Assembly (NCBI RefSeq): GCF_031143425.1
Contig: NC_090450.1
Span: forward strand, 222,343,442 to 222,407,441
Length of the DNA: 64,000 bases
Source of the DNA: Pleurodeles waltl
Lineage: Eukaryota; Chordata; Amphibia; Caudata; Salamandridae
Reading direction: 5' to 3'
A program made the position numbers and the translations under genes. Below the pieces are notes generated by a model, which did no database searches, was not told the origin of the DNA, and was given only the letters and a program-made list of their open reading frames with translations. This document shows positions 19,801-29,177 of this stretch, piece after piece (position 1 is the stretch's first letter; each line of letters opens with the position of its first letter).

Positions 19801-21668
19801 TGTGTTGTAGTTGGTTTCCCAACTGACTTTCCTGTTCTCTTGGTAGGCTGGGCCATTCTTCCAGACTCCAGCTCTACTTGTTCACCCTGTGCCTTGCATT
19901 GTGCTCTTGTTTTCACACACACCAGTTCAGGGATACCCAGCATTGCTGCATGGGTTTTTAGTTCTACCTCAGCCCATGCTGAGGACTCCAGGTCATTTCC
20001 AAGCAGACAGTCCACTGGGATATTTGAGGAGACCACCACCTGTTTCAGGCCATTGACCCCTCCCCATTCTAAAGTAACCATTGCCATGGGATGTACTTTT
20101 CTCTGATTGTCAGCGTTGGTGACTGTGTAAGTTTTTCCAGTCAGGTATTGGCCAGGGGAAACCAGTTTCTCTGTCACCATGGTGACACTGGCACCTGTAT
20201 CCCTCAGGCCCTCTATTCTAGTCCCATTAATTAAGAGTTGCTGTCTGTATTTTTGCATGTTAGGCGGCCAGACAGCTAGTGTGGCTAAATCCACCCCACC
20301 CTCAGAAACTAGAGTAGCTTCAGTGTGGACCCTGATTTGCTCTGGGCACACTGTTGATCCCACTTGGAGACTAGCCATACCAGTGTTACCTGGATGGGAG
20401 TTTGGAGTGGAACCTTTCTTGGGACAGGCCTTGTCTCCAGTTTGGTGTCCATGCTGGTTACAGCTATGACACCAGGCCTTTTTGGGATCAAAGTTTTTAC
20501 CCTTGTACCCATTGTTTTGTGAAGAGGCTCTGGGCCCACCCTCCTGTGCAGGTTTTTGGGGGCCTGTAGAAGACTCTTTACTATTTTTAGTTTTGGTTGT
20601 CTCATCACCCTTCCCCTGGGGAGTCTTTGTGACCCCTTTCTTTTGGTCACCCCCTGTTGAAGTCTTGGACACCCTTGTCTTGACCCAATGGTCCGCCTTC
20701 TTTCCCAATTCTTGGGGAGAAATTGGTCCTAGGTCTACCAGATGCTGATGCAGTTTATCATTGAAACAATTACTTAACAGGTGTTCTTTCATAAATAAAT
20801 TGTACAGCCCATCATAATTACTTACACCACTGCCTTGAATCCAACCATCTAGTGTTTTCACTGAGTAGTCAACAAAGTCAACCCAGGTCTGGCTCGAGGA
20901 TTTTTGAGCCCCCCTGAACCTAATCCTGTACTCCTCAGTGGAGAATCCAAAGCCCTCAATCAGGGTACCCTTCATGAGGTCATAAGATTCTGCATCTTTT
21001 CCAGAGAGTGTGAGGAGTCTATCCCTACACTTTCCAGTGAACATTTCCCAAAGGAGAGCACCCCAGTGAGATCTGTTCACTTTTCTGGTTACACAAGCCC
21101 TCTCAAAAGCTGTGAACCACTTGGTGATGTCATCACCATCTTCAAATTTTGTCACAATCCCTTTGGGGATTTTTAACATGTCAGGAGAATCTCTGATCCT
21201 ATTTATATTGCTGCCACCATTGATGGGTCCTAGGCCCATCTCTTGTCTTTCCCTTTCTATGGCTAGGAGCTGTCTCTCTAAAGCCAATCTTTTGGCCATC
21301 CTGGCTAACAGGAGGTCATCTTCACTGAGAGCATCCTCAGTGATTTCAGAAATGTGGGACCCTCCTGTGAGGGACTCACTATTTCTGACTAACACAGTTG
21401 GAGACAGGACTTGAGGGGTCCTGTTCTCCCTATTTAGGACTGGAGGAGGGACATTGGCCTCCAAGTCACTAATCTCTTCCTCTGTGAGGTCATCATCAGA
21501 GGGGTTGGCTTTTTCAAACTCTGCCAACAGCTCCTGGAGCTGAATTTTGGTAGGTCTGGAGCCAATGGTTATTTTCTTTATATTACAGAGAGACCTTAGC
21601 TCCCTCATCTTAAGATGGAGGTAAGGTGTGGTGTCGAGTTCCACCACCTGCATCTCTGTATCAGACAT
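16890..21668 (-). CDS. gag-pol: Gmr1-like Gag-Pol polyprotein (gag, protease, integrase, RT, RNase H)
   Basis: An intact 1,592-residue single ORF; first ATG 270 nt after the 5' LTR. Gag has a coiled N-terminal part and a capsid segment (about 160-330) of the type from which the vertebrate SCAN domain is thought to derive. A zinc knuckle follows with spacing C400-x2-C403-x4-H408-x6-C415, slightly longer than the canonical one. Protease: DTGA 490-493 and LLGNDL. Integrase comes next: H732, H739, C769, C772; catalytic D802, D862, E898 (exact DX35E); GPY 1038-1040. RT follows, with YLDD 1314-1317 and MPFGLKNAP, then RNase H with D1465, E1506, D1532 and D1575. Every catalytic residue is present, so it could encode functional proteins. 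Gag and Pol are one frame with no recoding site. Confidence 0.96.
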   Translation of the reverse strand: MSDTEMQVVELDTTPYLHLKMRELRSLCNIKKITIGSRPTKIQLQELLAEFEKANPSDDDLTEEEISDLEANVPPPVLNRENRTPQVLSPTVLVRNSESLTGGSHISEITEDALSEDDLLLARMAKRLALERQLLAIERERQEMGLGPINGGSNINRIRDSPDMLKIPKGIVTKFEDGDDITKWFTAFERACVTRKVNRSHWGALLWEMFTGKCRDRLLTLSGKDAESYDLMKGTLIEGFGFSTEEYRIRFRGAQKSSSQTWVDFVDYSVKTLDGWIQGSGVSNYDGLYNLFMKEHLLSNCFNDKLHQHLVDLGPISPQELGKKADHWVKTRVSKTSTGGDQKKGVTKTPQGKGDETTKTKNSKESSTGPQKPAQEGGPRASSQNNGYKGKNFDPKKAWCHSCNQHGHQTGDKACPKKGSTPNSHPGNTGMASLQVGSTVCPEQIRVHTEATLVSEGGVDLATLAVWPPNMQKYRQQLLINGTRIEGLRDTGASVTMVTEKLVSPGQYLTGKTYTVTNADNQRKVHPMAMVTLEWGGVNGLKQVVVSSNIPVDCLLGNDLESSAWAEVELKTHAAMLGIPELVCVKTRAQCKAQGEQVELESGRMAQPTKRTGKSVGKPTTTQQKKGNLSSQEEVLASEGTGPLELEPYQVELLGPGGPSREELCKGQETCPSLEGLRQQAAEESKGKKNGTHRVYWEDGLLYTEARDPKPGATRRVVVPQLFRKFILTLAHDIPLAGHLGQTKTWERLVNHFYWPNMSNMVKEFCLSCPTCQASGKTGGHPKAPLIPLPVVGVPFERVGVDIVGPLEPPTASGNMYILVVVDHATRYPEAIPLRSTTAPAVAKALIGIFTRVGFPKEVVSDRGTNFMSAYLKHMWNECGVTYKFTTPYHPQTNGLVERFNKTLKGMIMGLPEKLKRRWDVLLPCLLFAYREVPQKGVGFSPFELLFGHPVRGPLALVKEGWERPLHEPKQDIVDYVLGLRSRMAEYMEKATKNLEASQQLQKFWYDQKAALVEFQPGQKVWVLEPVAPRALQDKWSGPYPVLERKIQVTYLVDLGTSRSPKRVIHVNRLKLFHDRADVNLLMVTDEDQEAESEPLPDLLSSDPKDGTVDGVIYSDTLSGQQQADCRRVLQQFPELFSLTPGQTHLCTHDVDTGDSMPVKNKIFRQSDHVKESIKVEVHKMLELGVIERSDSPWASPVVLVPKPHTKDGKKEMRFCVDYRGLNSVTKTDAHPIPRADELIDKLGAAKFLSTFDLTAGYWQIKMAPGAKEKTAFSTPDGHYQFTVMPFGLKNAPATFQRLVNQVLAGLESFSTAYLDDIAVFSSTWQDHLVHLKKVLKALQSAGLSIKASKCQIGQGTVVYLGHLVGGGQVQPLQPKIQTILDWVAPKTQTQVRAFLGLTGYYRRFVKGYGSIVTALTELTSNKMPKKVNWTVECQQAFDTLKQAMCSAPVLKAPDYSKQFIVQTDASEHGIGAVLSQTNDDGLDQPVAFISRRLLPREQRWSAIEREAFAVVWSLKKLRPYLFGTHFLVQTDHRPLKWLMQMKGENPKLLRWSISLQGMDFIVEHRPGTAHANADGLSRFFHLENEDSLGKG

Positions 21669-21919
21669 TATTCTGCTAAGAGTTGGAATACTTTTTTAAG
21701 AATCTAAAACTGTTTCTAGAGTCTAATTCAAACTTTTAACAAACTTTTTAAACTCTAAAAGACAATGCTAAACAGGGACTTAACACACAAGGCCCTAGCA
21801 GGACTTTTAAGAATTTAGAAAAATTTCAAATTGCAAAAATGAGTTTCTAATGACAATTTTGGAATTTGTCGTGTGATCAGGTATTGGCTGAGTAGTCCAG
21901 CAAATGCAAAGTCTTGTAC
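21669..21919 (-). other. Leader of the nested gypsy element
   Basis: Untranslated region between the primer site and the gag-pol ATG, A/T-rich, with repeated AAACTTTTTAA-like motifs. No ORF of note. Confidence 0.7.
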
Positions 21920-21937
21920 CCCACCGCTGATCCACCA
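21920..21937 (-). promoter_or_regulatory. Primer binding site of the nested gypsy element
   Basis: Minus-strand TGGTGGATCAGCGGTGGG, one base after the 5' LTR. It resembles the complement of a tRNA-Leu 3' end (TGGTGGCAGCGGTGGG, recalled) apart from two extra bases. The position makes it the PBS; the tRNA identity is tentative. Confidence 0.6.
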
Positions 21938-21938
21938 A

Positions 21939-24623
21939 TGTAGGAAGTTGGCTCTGTATGTGCTATTTCAAAGTAAGGAATAGCATGCACAGAGTCCAAG
22001 GGTTCCCCTTAGAGGTAAGATAGTGGCAAAAAGAGATAATACTAATGCTCTATTTTGTGGTAGTGTGGTCGAGCAGTAGGCTTATCCAAGGAGTAGTGTT
22101 AAGCATTTGTTGTACATACACATAGACAATAAATGAGGTACACACACTCAGAGACAAATCCAACCAATAGGTTTTTATATTGAAAAATATCTTTTCTTAG
22201 TTTATTTTAAGAACCACAGGTTCAAATTCTACATGTAATATCTCATTCGAAAGGTATTGCAGGTAAGTACTTTAGGAACTTCAAATCATCAAAATTGCAT
22301 GTATACTTTTCAAGTTATTCACAAATAGCTGTTTTAAAAGTGGACACAGTGCAATTTTCACAGTTCCTAGGGGAGGTAAGTATTTGTTAGGTTAACCAGG
22401 TAAGTAAGACACTTACAGGGCTTAGTTCTTGGTCCAAGGTAGCCCACCGTTGGGGGTTCAGAGCAACCCCAAAGTCACCACACCAGCAGCTCAGGGCCGG
22501 TCAGGTGCAGAGTTCAAAGTGGTGCCCAAAACACATAGGCTAGAATGGAGAGAAGGGGGTGCCCCGGTTCCGGTCTGCTTGCAGGTAAGTACCCGCGTCT
22601 TCGGAGGGCAGACCAGGGGGGTTTTGTAGGGCACCGGGGGGGACACAAGCCCACACAGAGATTTCACCCTCAGCAGCGCGGGGGCGGCCGGGTGCAGTGT
22701 AGAAACAAGCGTCGGGTTTGTAATGGAAGTCAATGGGAGATCTAGGGATCTCTTCAGCGCTGCAGGCAGGAAAGGGGGGGGTTCCTCAGGGAAACCTCCA
22801 CTTGATCAAGGGAGAGGGACTCCTGGGGGTCACTCCTCCAGTGAAAGTCCGGTCCTTCAGGTCCTGGGGGCTGCGGGTGCAGGGTCTCTCCCAGGTGTCG
22901 GGACTTAGGATTCAAAGAGTCGCGGTCAGGGGAAGCCTCGGGATTCCCTCTGCAGGCGGCTCTCTGGGGGCTCAGGGGGGACAGGTTTTTGTACTCACAG
23001 TCTTAGAGTAGTCCTGGGGTCCCTCCTGAGGTGTTGGATCGCCACCAGCCGAGTCGGGGTCGCCGGGTGCAGTGTTGCAAGTCTCACGCTTCTTGCGGGG
23101 AGCTTGCAGGGTTCTTTAAAGCTGCTGGAAACAAAGTTGCAGCTTTTCTTGGAGCAGGTCCGCTGTCCTCGGGAGTTTCTTGTCTTTTCGAAGCAGGGGC
23201 AGTCCTCAGAGGATGTCGAGGTCGCTGGTCCCTTTGGAAGGCGTCGCTGGAGCAGGATCTTTGGAAGGCAGGAGACAGGCCGGTGAGTTTCTGGAGCCAA
23301 GGCAGTTGTCGTCTTCTGGTCTTCCTCTGCAGGGGTTTTCAGCTAGGCAGTCCTTCTTCTTGTAGTTGCAGGAATCTAATTTTCTAGGGTTCAGGGTAGC
23401 CCTTAAATACTAAATTTAAGGGCGTGTTTAGGTCTGGGGGGTTAGTAGCCAATGGCTACTAGCCCTGAGGGTGGGTACACCCTCTTTGTGCCTCCTCCCA
23501 AGGGGAGGGGGTCACAATCCTAACCCTATTGGGGGAATCCTCCATCTGCAAGATGGAGGATTTCTAAAAGTTAGAGTCACTTCAGCTCAGGACACCTTAG
23601 GGGCTGTCCTGACTGGCCAGTGACTCCTCCTTGTTTTTCTCATTATTTTCTCCGGCCTTGCCGCCAAAAGTGGGGCCTGGCCGGAGGGGGCGGGCAACTC
23701 CACTAGCTGGAGTGTCCTGCTGGGTTGGCACAAAGGAGGTGAGCCTTTGAGGCTCACCGCCAGGTGTGACAATTCCTGCCTGGGGGAGGTGTTAGCATCT
23801 CCACCCAGTGCAGGCTTTGTTACTGGCCTCAGAGTGACAAAGGCACTCTCCCCATGGGGCCAGCAACATGTCTCGGTTTGTGGCAGGCTGCTAAAACTAG
23901 TCAGCCTACACAGATAGTCGGTTAAGTTTCAGGGGGCACCTCTAAGGTGCCCTCTGGGGTGTATTTTACAATAAAATGTACACTGGCATCAGTGTGCATT
24001 TATTGTGCTGAGAAGTTTGATACCCAACTTCCCAGTTTTCAGTGTAGCCATTATGGTGCTGTGGAGTTCGTGTTTGACAGACTCCCAGACCATATACTCT
24101 TATGGCTACCCTGCACTTACAATGTCTAAGGTTTTGTTTAGACACTGTAGGGGTACCATGCTCATGCACTGGTACCCTCACCTATGGTATAGTGCACCCT
24201 GCCTTAGGGCTGTAAGGCCTGCTAGAGGGGTGTCTTACCTATACTGCATAGGCAGTGAGAGGCTGGCATGGCACCCTGAGGGGAGTGCCATGTCGACTTA
24301 CTCGTTTTGTCCTCACTAGCACACACAAGCTGGCAAGCAGTGTGTCTGTGCTGAGTGAGAGGTCTCCAGGGTGGCATAAGACATGCTGCAGCCCTTAGAG
24401 ACCTTCCTTGGCATCAGGGCCCTTGGTACTAGAAGTACCAGTTACAAGGGACTTATCTGGATGCCAGGGTCTGCCAATTGTGGATACAAAAGTACAGGTT
24501 AGGGAAAGAACACTGGTGCTGGGGCCTGGTTAGCAGGCCACAGCACACTTTCAATTGTAAACATAGCATCAGCACAGGCAAAAAAGTCAGGGGGCAACCA
24601 TGCCAAGGAGGCATTTCCTTACA
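21939..24623 (-). repeat. 5' LTR of the nested gypsy element
   Basis: 2,685 bp; the upstream LTR for this minus-strand element. Minus-strand candidates for promoter and poly(A) motifs are TATTTAAG (23402-23409) and AATAAA (22201-22206); both are guesses by motif only. The hairpin of the other LTR recurs at 23536-23562. Confidence 0.95.
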
Positions 24624-24628
24624 CCGGT
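24624..24628 (+). repeat. Target-site duplication, right copy (CCGGT)
   Basis: Exact repeat of 14171-14175, directly after the TTACA end of the gypsy LTR. Confidence 0.95.
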
Positions 24629-27166
24629 GAAAATGCTGAAATTGAGAACGCTGAAGACGTCGAGCATGACTGCCTTCAGGTGACTGAATTTTGCACAAAA
24701 CCCCGACCTGACATCAAGGATACTAAGCTTGATGAAAATGACCAAATTGTTTTTGTTGATGGGTCATGTTTAAGAGATGCATTGGGAATATTGAAAGCAG
24801 GATATGCTGTATGTACTGTAACAGGTGTCTTGGAAGCGTCCTGGCTTCAAGGAGTCTATTCCGCACAAGTAGCAGAGCTTGTAGCCCTTACAAGAGCATG
24901 CCAACTGTCTACATTGATGAAGGTTACCATTTACACTGATAGTCAGTACGGGTTTGGAATTGTGCACGACTTTGGGCAACTATGGTCACAGTGAGGTTTT
25001 CTGACCTCTTCAGGGTCCCCAGTGAAAAACGGGGAGAGAATAAGGGAATTGTTACACGCCATTCAGATGCCAGCCGAAATTGCAGTGGTAAAGTGTAGTG
25101 CTCATACAAAAGGACAGGACTATGTTTCCCTAGGAAATGCATATGCGGATCAAGTCGCAAGATTTTGTGCCTTGAACTGTATATTACTCAGGGATGAATG
25201 GAATTCGATAAATGAGCCAGAGCTCGAACCAGCTGAAGCTTTTGCCTTGAAGGTCGTGGATACAATGGATGAACTAAAAGCATTACAGAATAGCGTCAGG
25301 GAGGATGAAAAAGTTTCCTGGATTAAGGCACAATGTACAAAGAGACCAGATGAGTTATGGGTTTCAAATGAGGGAAAATTTGTCTTACCAAATTGTCTCT
25401 TATCGCAGCTAGCGCGGTTCTATCATGGGCAGGCTCACCTAGGGAGAGATGCCATGATAAGATTGTTCAAAACTGATTGGTTTAACCCCAGATTCCGTCA
25501 AGTTGCAGAAGCAGTTTGCCATCGTTGTGTCATTTGTCAGCAGATGAACCCAGGAAAGGGAACGGTTGTGAACGTGAGCCACATCGGTAGGGCAGGTGGC
25601 CCGTTCAGCAGGATGCAGATGGACTTTATTGAGATGCCTGTGCATGGAGGTCTGAAGTATGTGTTGGGGATTGTGTGCATTTTTAGTCACTGGATTGAAG
25701 CATACCCCACACGTAGAAATGACAGCCTTACAGTTGCAAAACTATTGTTGAGGGAGTTGATACCACGTTTCGGATTCCCGATCTCTTTAGAATCAGATAG
25801 GGGAAGTCACTTCAATAACGAGGTGATAAAGTTACTTTGCGCAGCGCTGAACATTGAGCAAAAACTGCATTGTAGCTATCGCCCAGAAGCCTCAGGACTG
25901 GTGGAACAAATGAATGGTACACTGAAATCAAGAATGGCGAAAATATGTGCATCGACAAATTTGAAATGGCCTGACACATTGCCTTTGGTGTTAATGTCAA
26001 TGAGAAACACCCCTGACAGAAAGACTGGATTGTCCCCGCATGAAATTCTCATGGGCAGGGCCATGAGACTTCCTGCAGTTCCCGCAAACGCGCTTTTGAA
26101 TATTACAGATGATATGGTGTTAGACTACTGCAAAGGTCTGGCTGACGTGGTTCGCTCTTTCTCTCACCAGGTGGAAGCAACCACCTTGCCACCGATCCAA
26201 GGTCCAGGACACACATTGAAAGCAGGTGACTGGGTCGTGATAAAGAAGCACGTGAGGAAGTCGAGTCTGGAACCCCGTTGGAAAGGCCCTTTCCAAGTGA
26301 TCCTGACGACCACTACCGCTGTGAAGTGTGCGGGAGTTCCCAACTGGATTCACGCCAGTCATACAAAGAAAGTGTTGTGTCCCACAGATGAGGAAGTTGA
26401 AGCGCTGAAACTGCCAGTACCTGATAACAAAGTGCCAAGCGCTGAGACAGAGCAAAACAGAACTAGAAGCGAACAGGCAGAAATAGAGGAGAGAGAAATA
26501 TTCTCTGAGGACGAAACAACCGATTCACTTGGGGAAGACCAAGGAGAAACCTCGGACAGTGACGAAGCAGCTGAAGGTAACCAAGAGCCTGAAGCAGCTG
26601 AAAGTGACAAAGAGCCTGACGAAAGTAACGGTGACAAAGGGCTCGAAAGAGGTGAAGAAGCAGGAGAGCCTGATCAGAGGAAGGCTTTCCCAGAAGCAGA
26701 CGGTACAGAAAAAGAAAAGAAAAACCTGATTGACTCCCCAGAAGGAGGGGACAAGGCAGAACAGAACGAAACTGTTCAAACTTCTTCAGAAGAGATCGCA
26801 GGTCCATCAAGTGGACACAGTGCAAAGAGAAAACCAAGTGTATCACCAGTAAAAGTAAAGACTAGAGAAAAGTTGAACGATGGTGAAGGGCCAAGAGTGA
26901 AAGAGAAAAGAAAGGAAGTGTCTGTCGTGATACCAACATCGAGTGAAGAAAAAGACTTTGCCAAAGAGGAAAGTACCAGTGAGGCAGAATCAAAGAGAGA
27001 TGCAAAATTGAAAAGGAAAATAATACCAAACAGGAGATATTCCGGTCCAGAATGGGCATATGTAGTCAATGACGATTGGACTGACGAATTTGTATCTCTT
27101 AGCCTCGAGAACGAAGAAGAAGAGATACCAATAGAAAAGAAAAGTTTTCTGGACACTATTGACTGA
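24624..27166 (+). pseudogene. pol: ERV pol, 3' part: RNase H, integrase and long acidic tail
   Basis: Continues the pol frame after the insertion. RNase H keeps its four acidic positions (FVDGS, AELVAL, TDSQY, NAYADQ) but has one in-frame TGA at 24992-24994 between the third and fourth; the frame resumes without a shift, so this is a point nonsense mutation, possibly a CpG transition of an Arg codon. Integrase, numbered from the ATG at 25022: H135, H139, C169, C172; catalytic D201, D259, E295 (DX35E); GPF 422-424 followed by WIHASH as in gammaretroviruses. From about residue 453 to 714 an acidic, Ser/Glu/Lys-rich extension follows with no known domain, ending just before the env leader. As it stands pol cannot be translated whole. 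Confidence 0.92.
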
Positions 27167-27487
27167 AAAGGCTGATAAATGACATTGCTTGCTATAATCT
27201 AACGTGATACAACCAGCTGAGACATTGCTAAACCGGATGAGACATTTGTTAACTTGAAAAGACTTTGATAACCTGATTGACTCTTAAACCCGATCTGAGA
27301 CAACGTTGCTAACTTTAAAAAAAAAAAAAAGACTGAGTTATTGCCGAATTGAGACAAATGCTGCTATCCGATAAGTGACTGTGCTCCTGAAGAGAACTGT
27401 GTGAACATTGCGCTCGTTCAGCTTTGTAACTAATTGCTAAATCGTTTCTTTTATAGGTGCTTCTAGCTCTCTGATTCTATACAGATC
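27167..27487 (+). other. pol-env spacer with candidate env splice acceptors
   Basis: 321 bp between pol and env, which in most retroviruses overlap or abut. It contains loosely repeated GAGACATTGCTAA-like phrases and an A14 run near 27317. Near the end are a branch-like GCTAAAT, a pyrimidine tract and two AG sites: TTCTTTTATAG (AG 27455-27456) and GATTCTATACAG (AG 27483-27484), the second only 3 nt before the env ATG. Confidence 0.55.
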
Positions 27488-29119
27488 ATGACACAAAACA
27501 GTAGAATGAAATATTGTAAATATGCGTGTATAGGCTTGGTAACTGCATGTGTACTAATAATAATGGCAATAGTGCTTGCAACGCGTGGTAAGGGTGAGAA
27601 TGAGAAAATTGATGCTTCTACTTCTGCTCCTGTTACTGTCACTGAACTAACCGCATTGAAAAGATTAGAATTAGATGAGAGACACTTGCATGATAAGAAG
27701 GAACTTTCGTATAATGTTTTCTATCGCTTACTAACAGAATATGTTGAGACTATGGATGCGAAAGATTGTTATGTGTGTACACAGATACCGACATCGGTAA
27801 CGGAAGGGGTGACTTATCACCACATGCCTCTTACATATGGGATTACATGTAGTTTAGTAACTTCTAGATTTTATGGTCAAACTCACATACAGTATTTTTA
27901 CTCAAATTATGATGTTACTTTTGCATATGTTCCTATAATAACGCAATTAAGCCAGATTGCTAAAGATTGGGATGCTAAAATAATGAGGGAATTTTTCGAG
28001 CCAATGCAACCTTTTGAAACAGCTCACGCCCATAGGGAAAATCTTACCTGCTCGCTCACTGCAGTAGAAATAAGCTTTTTAGATCGCACAGATGATAGAA
28101 GGGCACAAATGAATGCGAAATTAGAAAAAGAGCTAAGTAAGAGGACTTCAGTAGATCATTATGCTTTTGCCGCAATAAAAACACAAGGGAGAATAGCTTT
28201 AGATGCTTGGCATGTAGGGAAGTTTTGTATATATCGAGGTGAATCTTATTATGACAACATTTTTGTGGGAGCGAGTGAATGTAAACATACGTTTATCTTT
28301 AAGGCCAAATGGACATTCATGCTGAACGGACTTGACCCTGTCATACCAGGTGTATATTACATTTGTGGGCATAATGCCTATTATCGTCTTCCAAAGGGAT
28401 GGTGGGGGAGATGTTATTTGGGTATAGTGTTCCCAAAGGTTTATCAACTGGATGACCTATTGGTGATTCCAAAGACGTCTGGATCCCATCGTATCCAGAA
28501 AAGAGAGACCGCAGCTGCTGTGGTAGGAGATATATTTGGAGCCATGATTCCTTCATTGGGAGTTGTGTTGAATTCCATCAAAATAAGAAAGTTGTCTACT
28601 ATAGTGGATAACATGTTGACAGAGTTTTCAGGTGCTATAATCCTGATGGATGCTGAACTTGCAGCAGAAAGAGCTATGACTCTTCAAAACAGGCTTGCCC
28701 TAGACATTCTTTTAGCAAAGGATGGCGGCGTTTGCAAAATGCTTGGTGTGCGACACTGTTGCACGTATATTCCAGACAACAGTGTGAAGATTAAAACAAT
28801 GCTTGCAAATTTAACGAAAGAGAGTGCAGACTTGAAGGAATTGAAAGAACCAGGAGTTTGGGAGAAGGTTGGAAAGGGAATTGCGTCAGTGGGAAATTGG
28901 CTTGGTGGCATTTGGAATGGAATATTATTAAAAATAATACAGGGAATATTAATAGTACTGATTTGCATTTTTGGAATTTGGGGAATAAAAAGGGGAATAT
29001 TAATGATTATGGCAAGAATTAAAAGAAGGAAGGAAGAGAAAATGATGAAAAGAATGGCAGAAGAATACAAGGCAAAAACAAGGGGAACTAAAAGGCAGAG
29101 AGAACTGACAGAATTTTAA
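27488..29119 (+). CDS. env: ERV envelope glycoprotein, intact frame
   Basis: A 543-residue ORF with no internal stop. An N-terminal hydrophobic segment (12-32) acts as signal peptide or anchor. The SU part is short (about 300 residues), with CYVC at 94-97, the CXXC type that forms a labile disulfide with TM in gamma-type envelopes. A W/C/Y-rich motif with LPKGWWGRC (301-309) lies in the SU C-terminal part. A furin-type site RIQKR (335-339) precedes a hydrophobic fusion-peptide-like stretch and a heptad region. TM has C416 and the pair C424-C425, giving CX7CC rather than the usual CX6CC. The membrane helix is at about 479-501 and the tail is basic and about 42 residues. Only two N-glycosylation sequons (N185, N441) are visible, which is few. 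Confidence 0.92.
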   Translation: MTQNSRMKYCKYACIGLVTACVLIIMAIVLATRGKGENEKIDASTSAPVTVTELTALKRLELDERHLHDKKELSYNVFYRLLTEYVETMDAKDCYVCTQIPTSVTEGVTYHHMPLTYGITCSLVTSRFYGQTHIQYFYSNYDVTFAYVPIITQLSQIAKDWDAKIMREFFEPMQPFETAHAHRENLTCSLTAVEISFLDRTDDRRAQMNAKLEKELSKRTSVDHYAFAAIKTQGRIALDAWHVGKFCIYRGESYYDNIFVGASECKHTFIFKAKWTFMLNGLDPVIPGVYYICGHNAYYRLPKGWWGRCYLGIVFPKVYQLDDLLVIPKTSGSHRIQKRETAAAVVGDIFGAMIPSLGVVLNSIKIRKLSTIVDNMLTEFSGAIILMDAELAAERAMTLQNRLALDILLAKDGGVCKMLGVRHCCTYIPDNSVKIKTMLANLTKESADLKELKEPGVWEKVGKGIASVGNWLGGIWNGILLKIIQGILIVLICIFGIWGIKRGILMIMARIKRRKEEKMMKRMAEEYKAKTRGTKRQRELTEF

Positions 29120-29148
29120 TGGAATAAAATTTGTGGGAATAGTTTGTG

Positions 29149-29167
29149 TGATGACAAGTAGTCATCA
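29149..29167 (+). promoter_or_regulatory. Hairpin next to the 3' LTR
   Basis: TGATGAC-AAGTA-GTCATCA, a perfect 7-bp stem whose first arm repeats the first seven bases of the LTR. It is followed by the short purine stretch AGAGGAG (29167-29173), the best candidate for a polypurine tract. Confidence 0.5.
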
Positions 29168-29177
29168 GAGGAGTGAT

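Larger units (their letters stand above)
14176..24623 (-). mobile_element. Complete Gmr1-like Ty3/gypsy retrotransposon nested in the ERV
   Basis: 10,448 bp bounded by TGT...ACA LTRs (14176-16859 and 21939-24623) and perfect CCGGT target duplications, in antisense orientation to the ERV. It has a PBS, a polypurine tract and one intact 1,592-codon ORF. Integrase precedes RT, the copia-like order that defines Gmr1-type gypsy elements within Ty3/gypsy. The LTRs differ by about six substitutions and one single-base indel, so the insertion is very recent and the element may still be competent. LTRs of 2.7 kb are long for the group. Confidence 0.95.

Noticed and set aside
26359..27156. Minus-strand Ser/Leu/Phe-rich frames opposite the acidic pol tail
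   Set aside because: Shadow frames of the Glu/Lys/Ser-rich plus-strand coding sequence.
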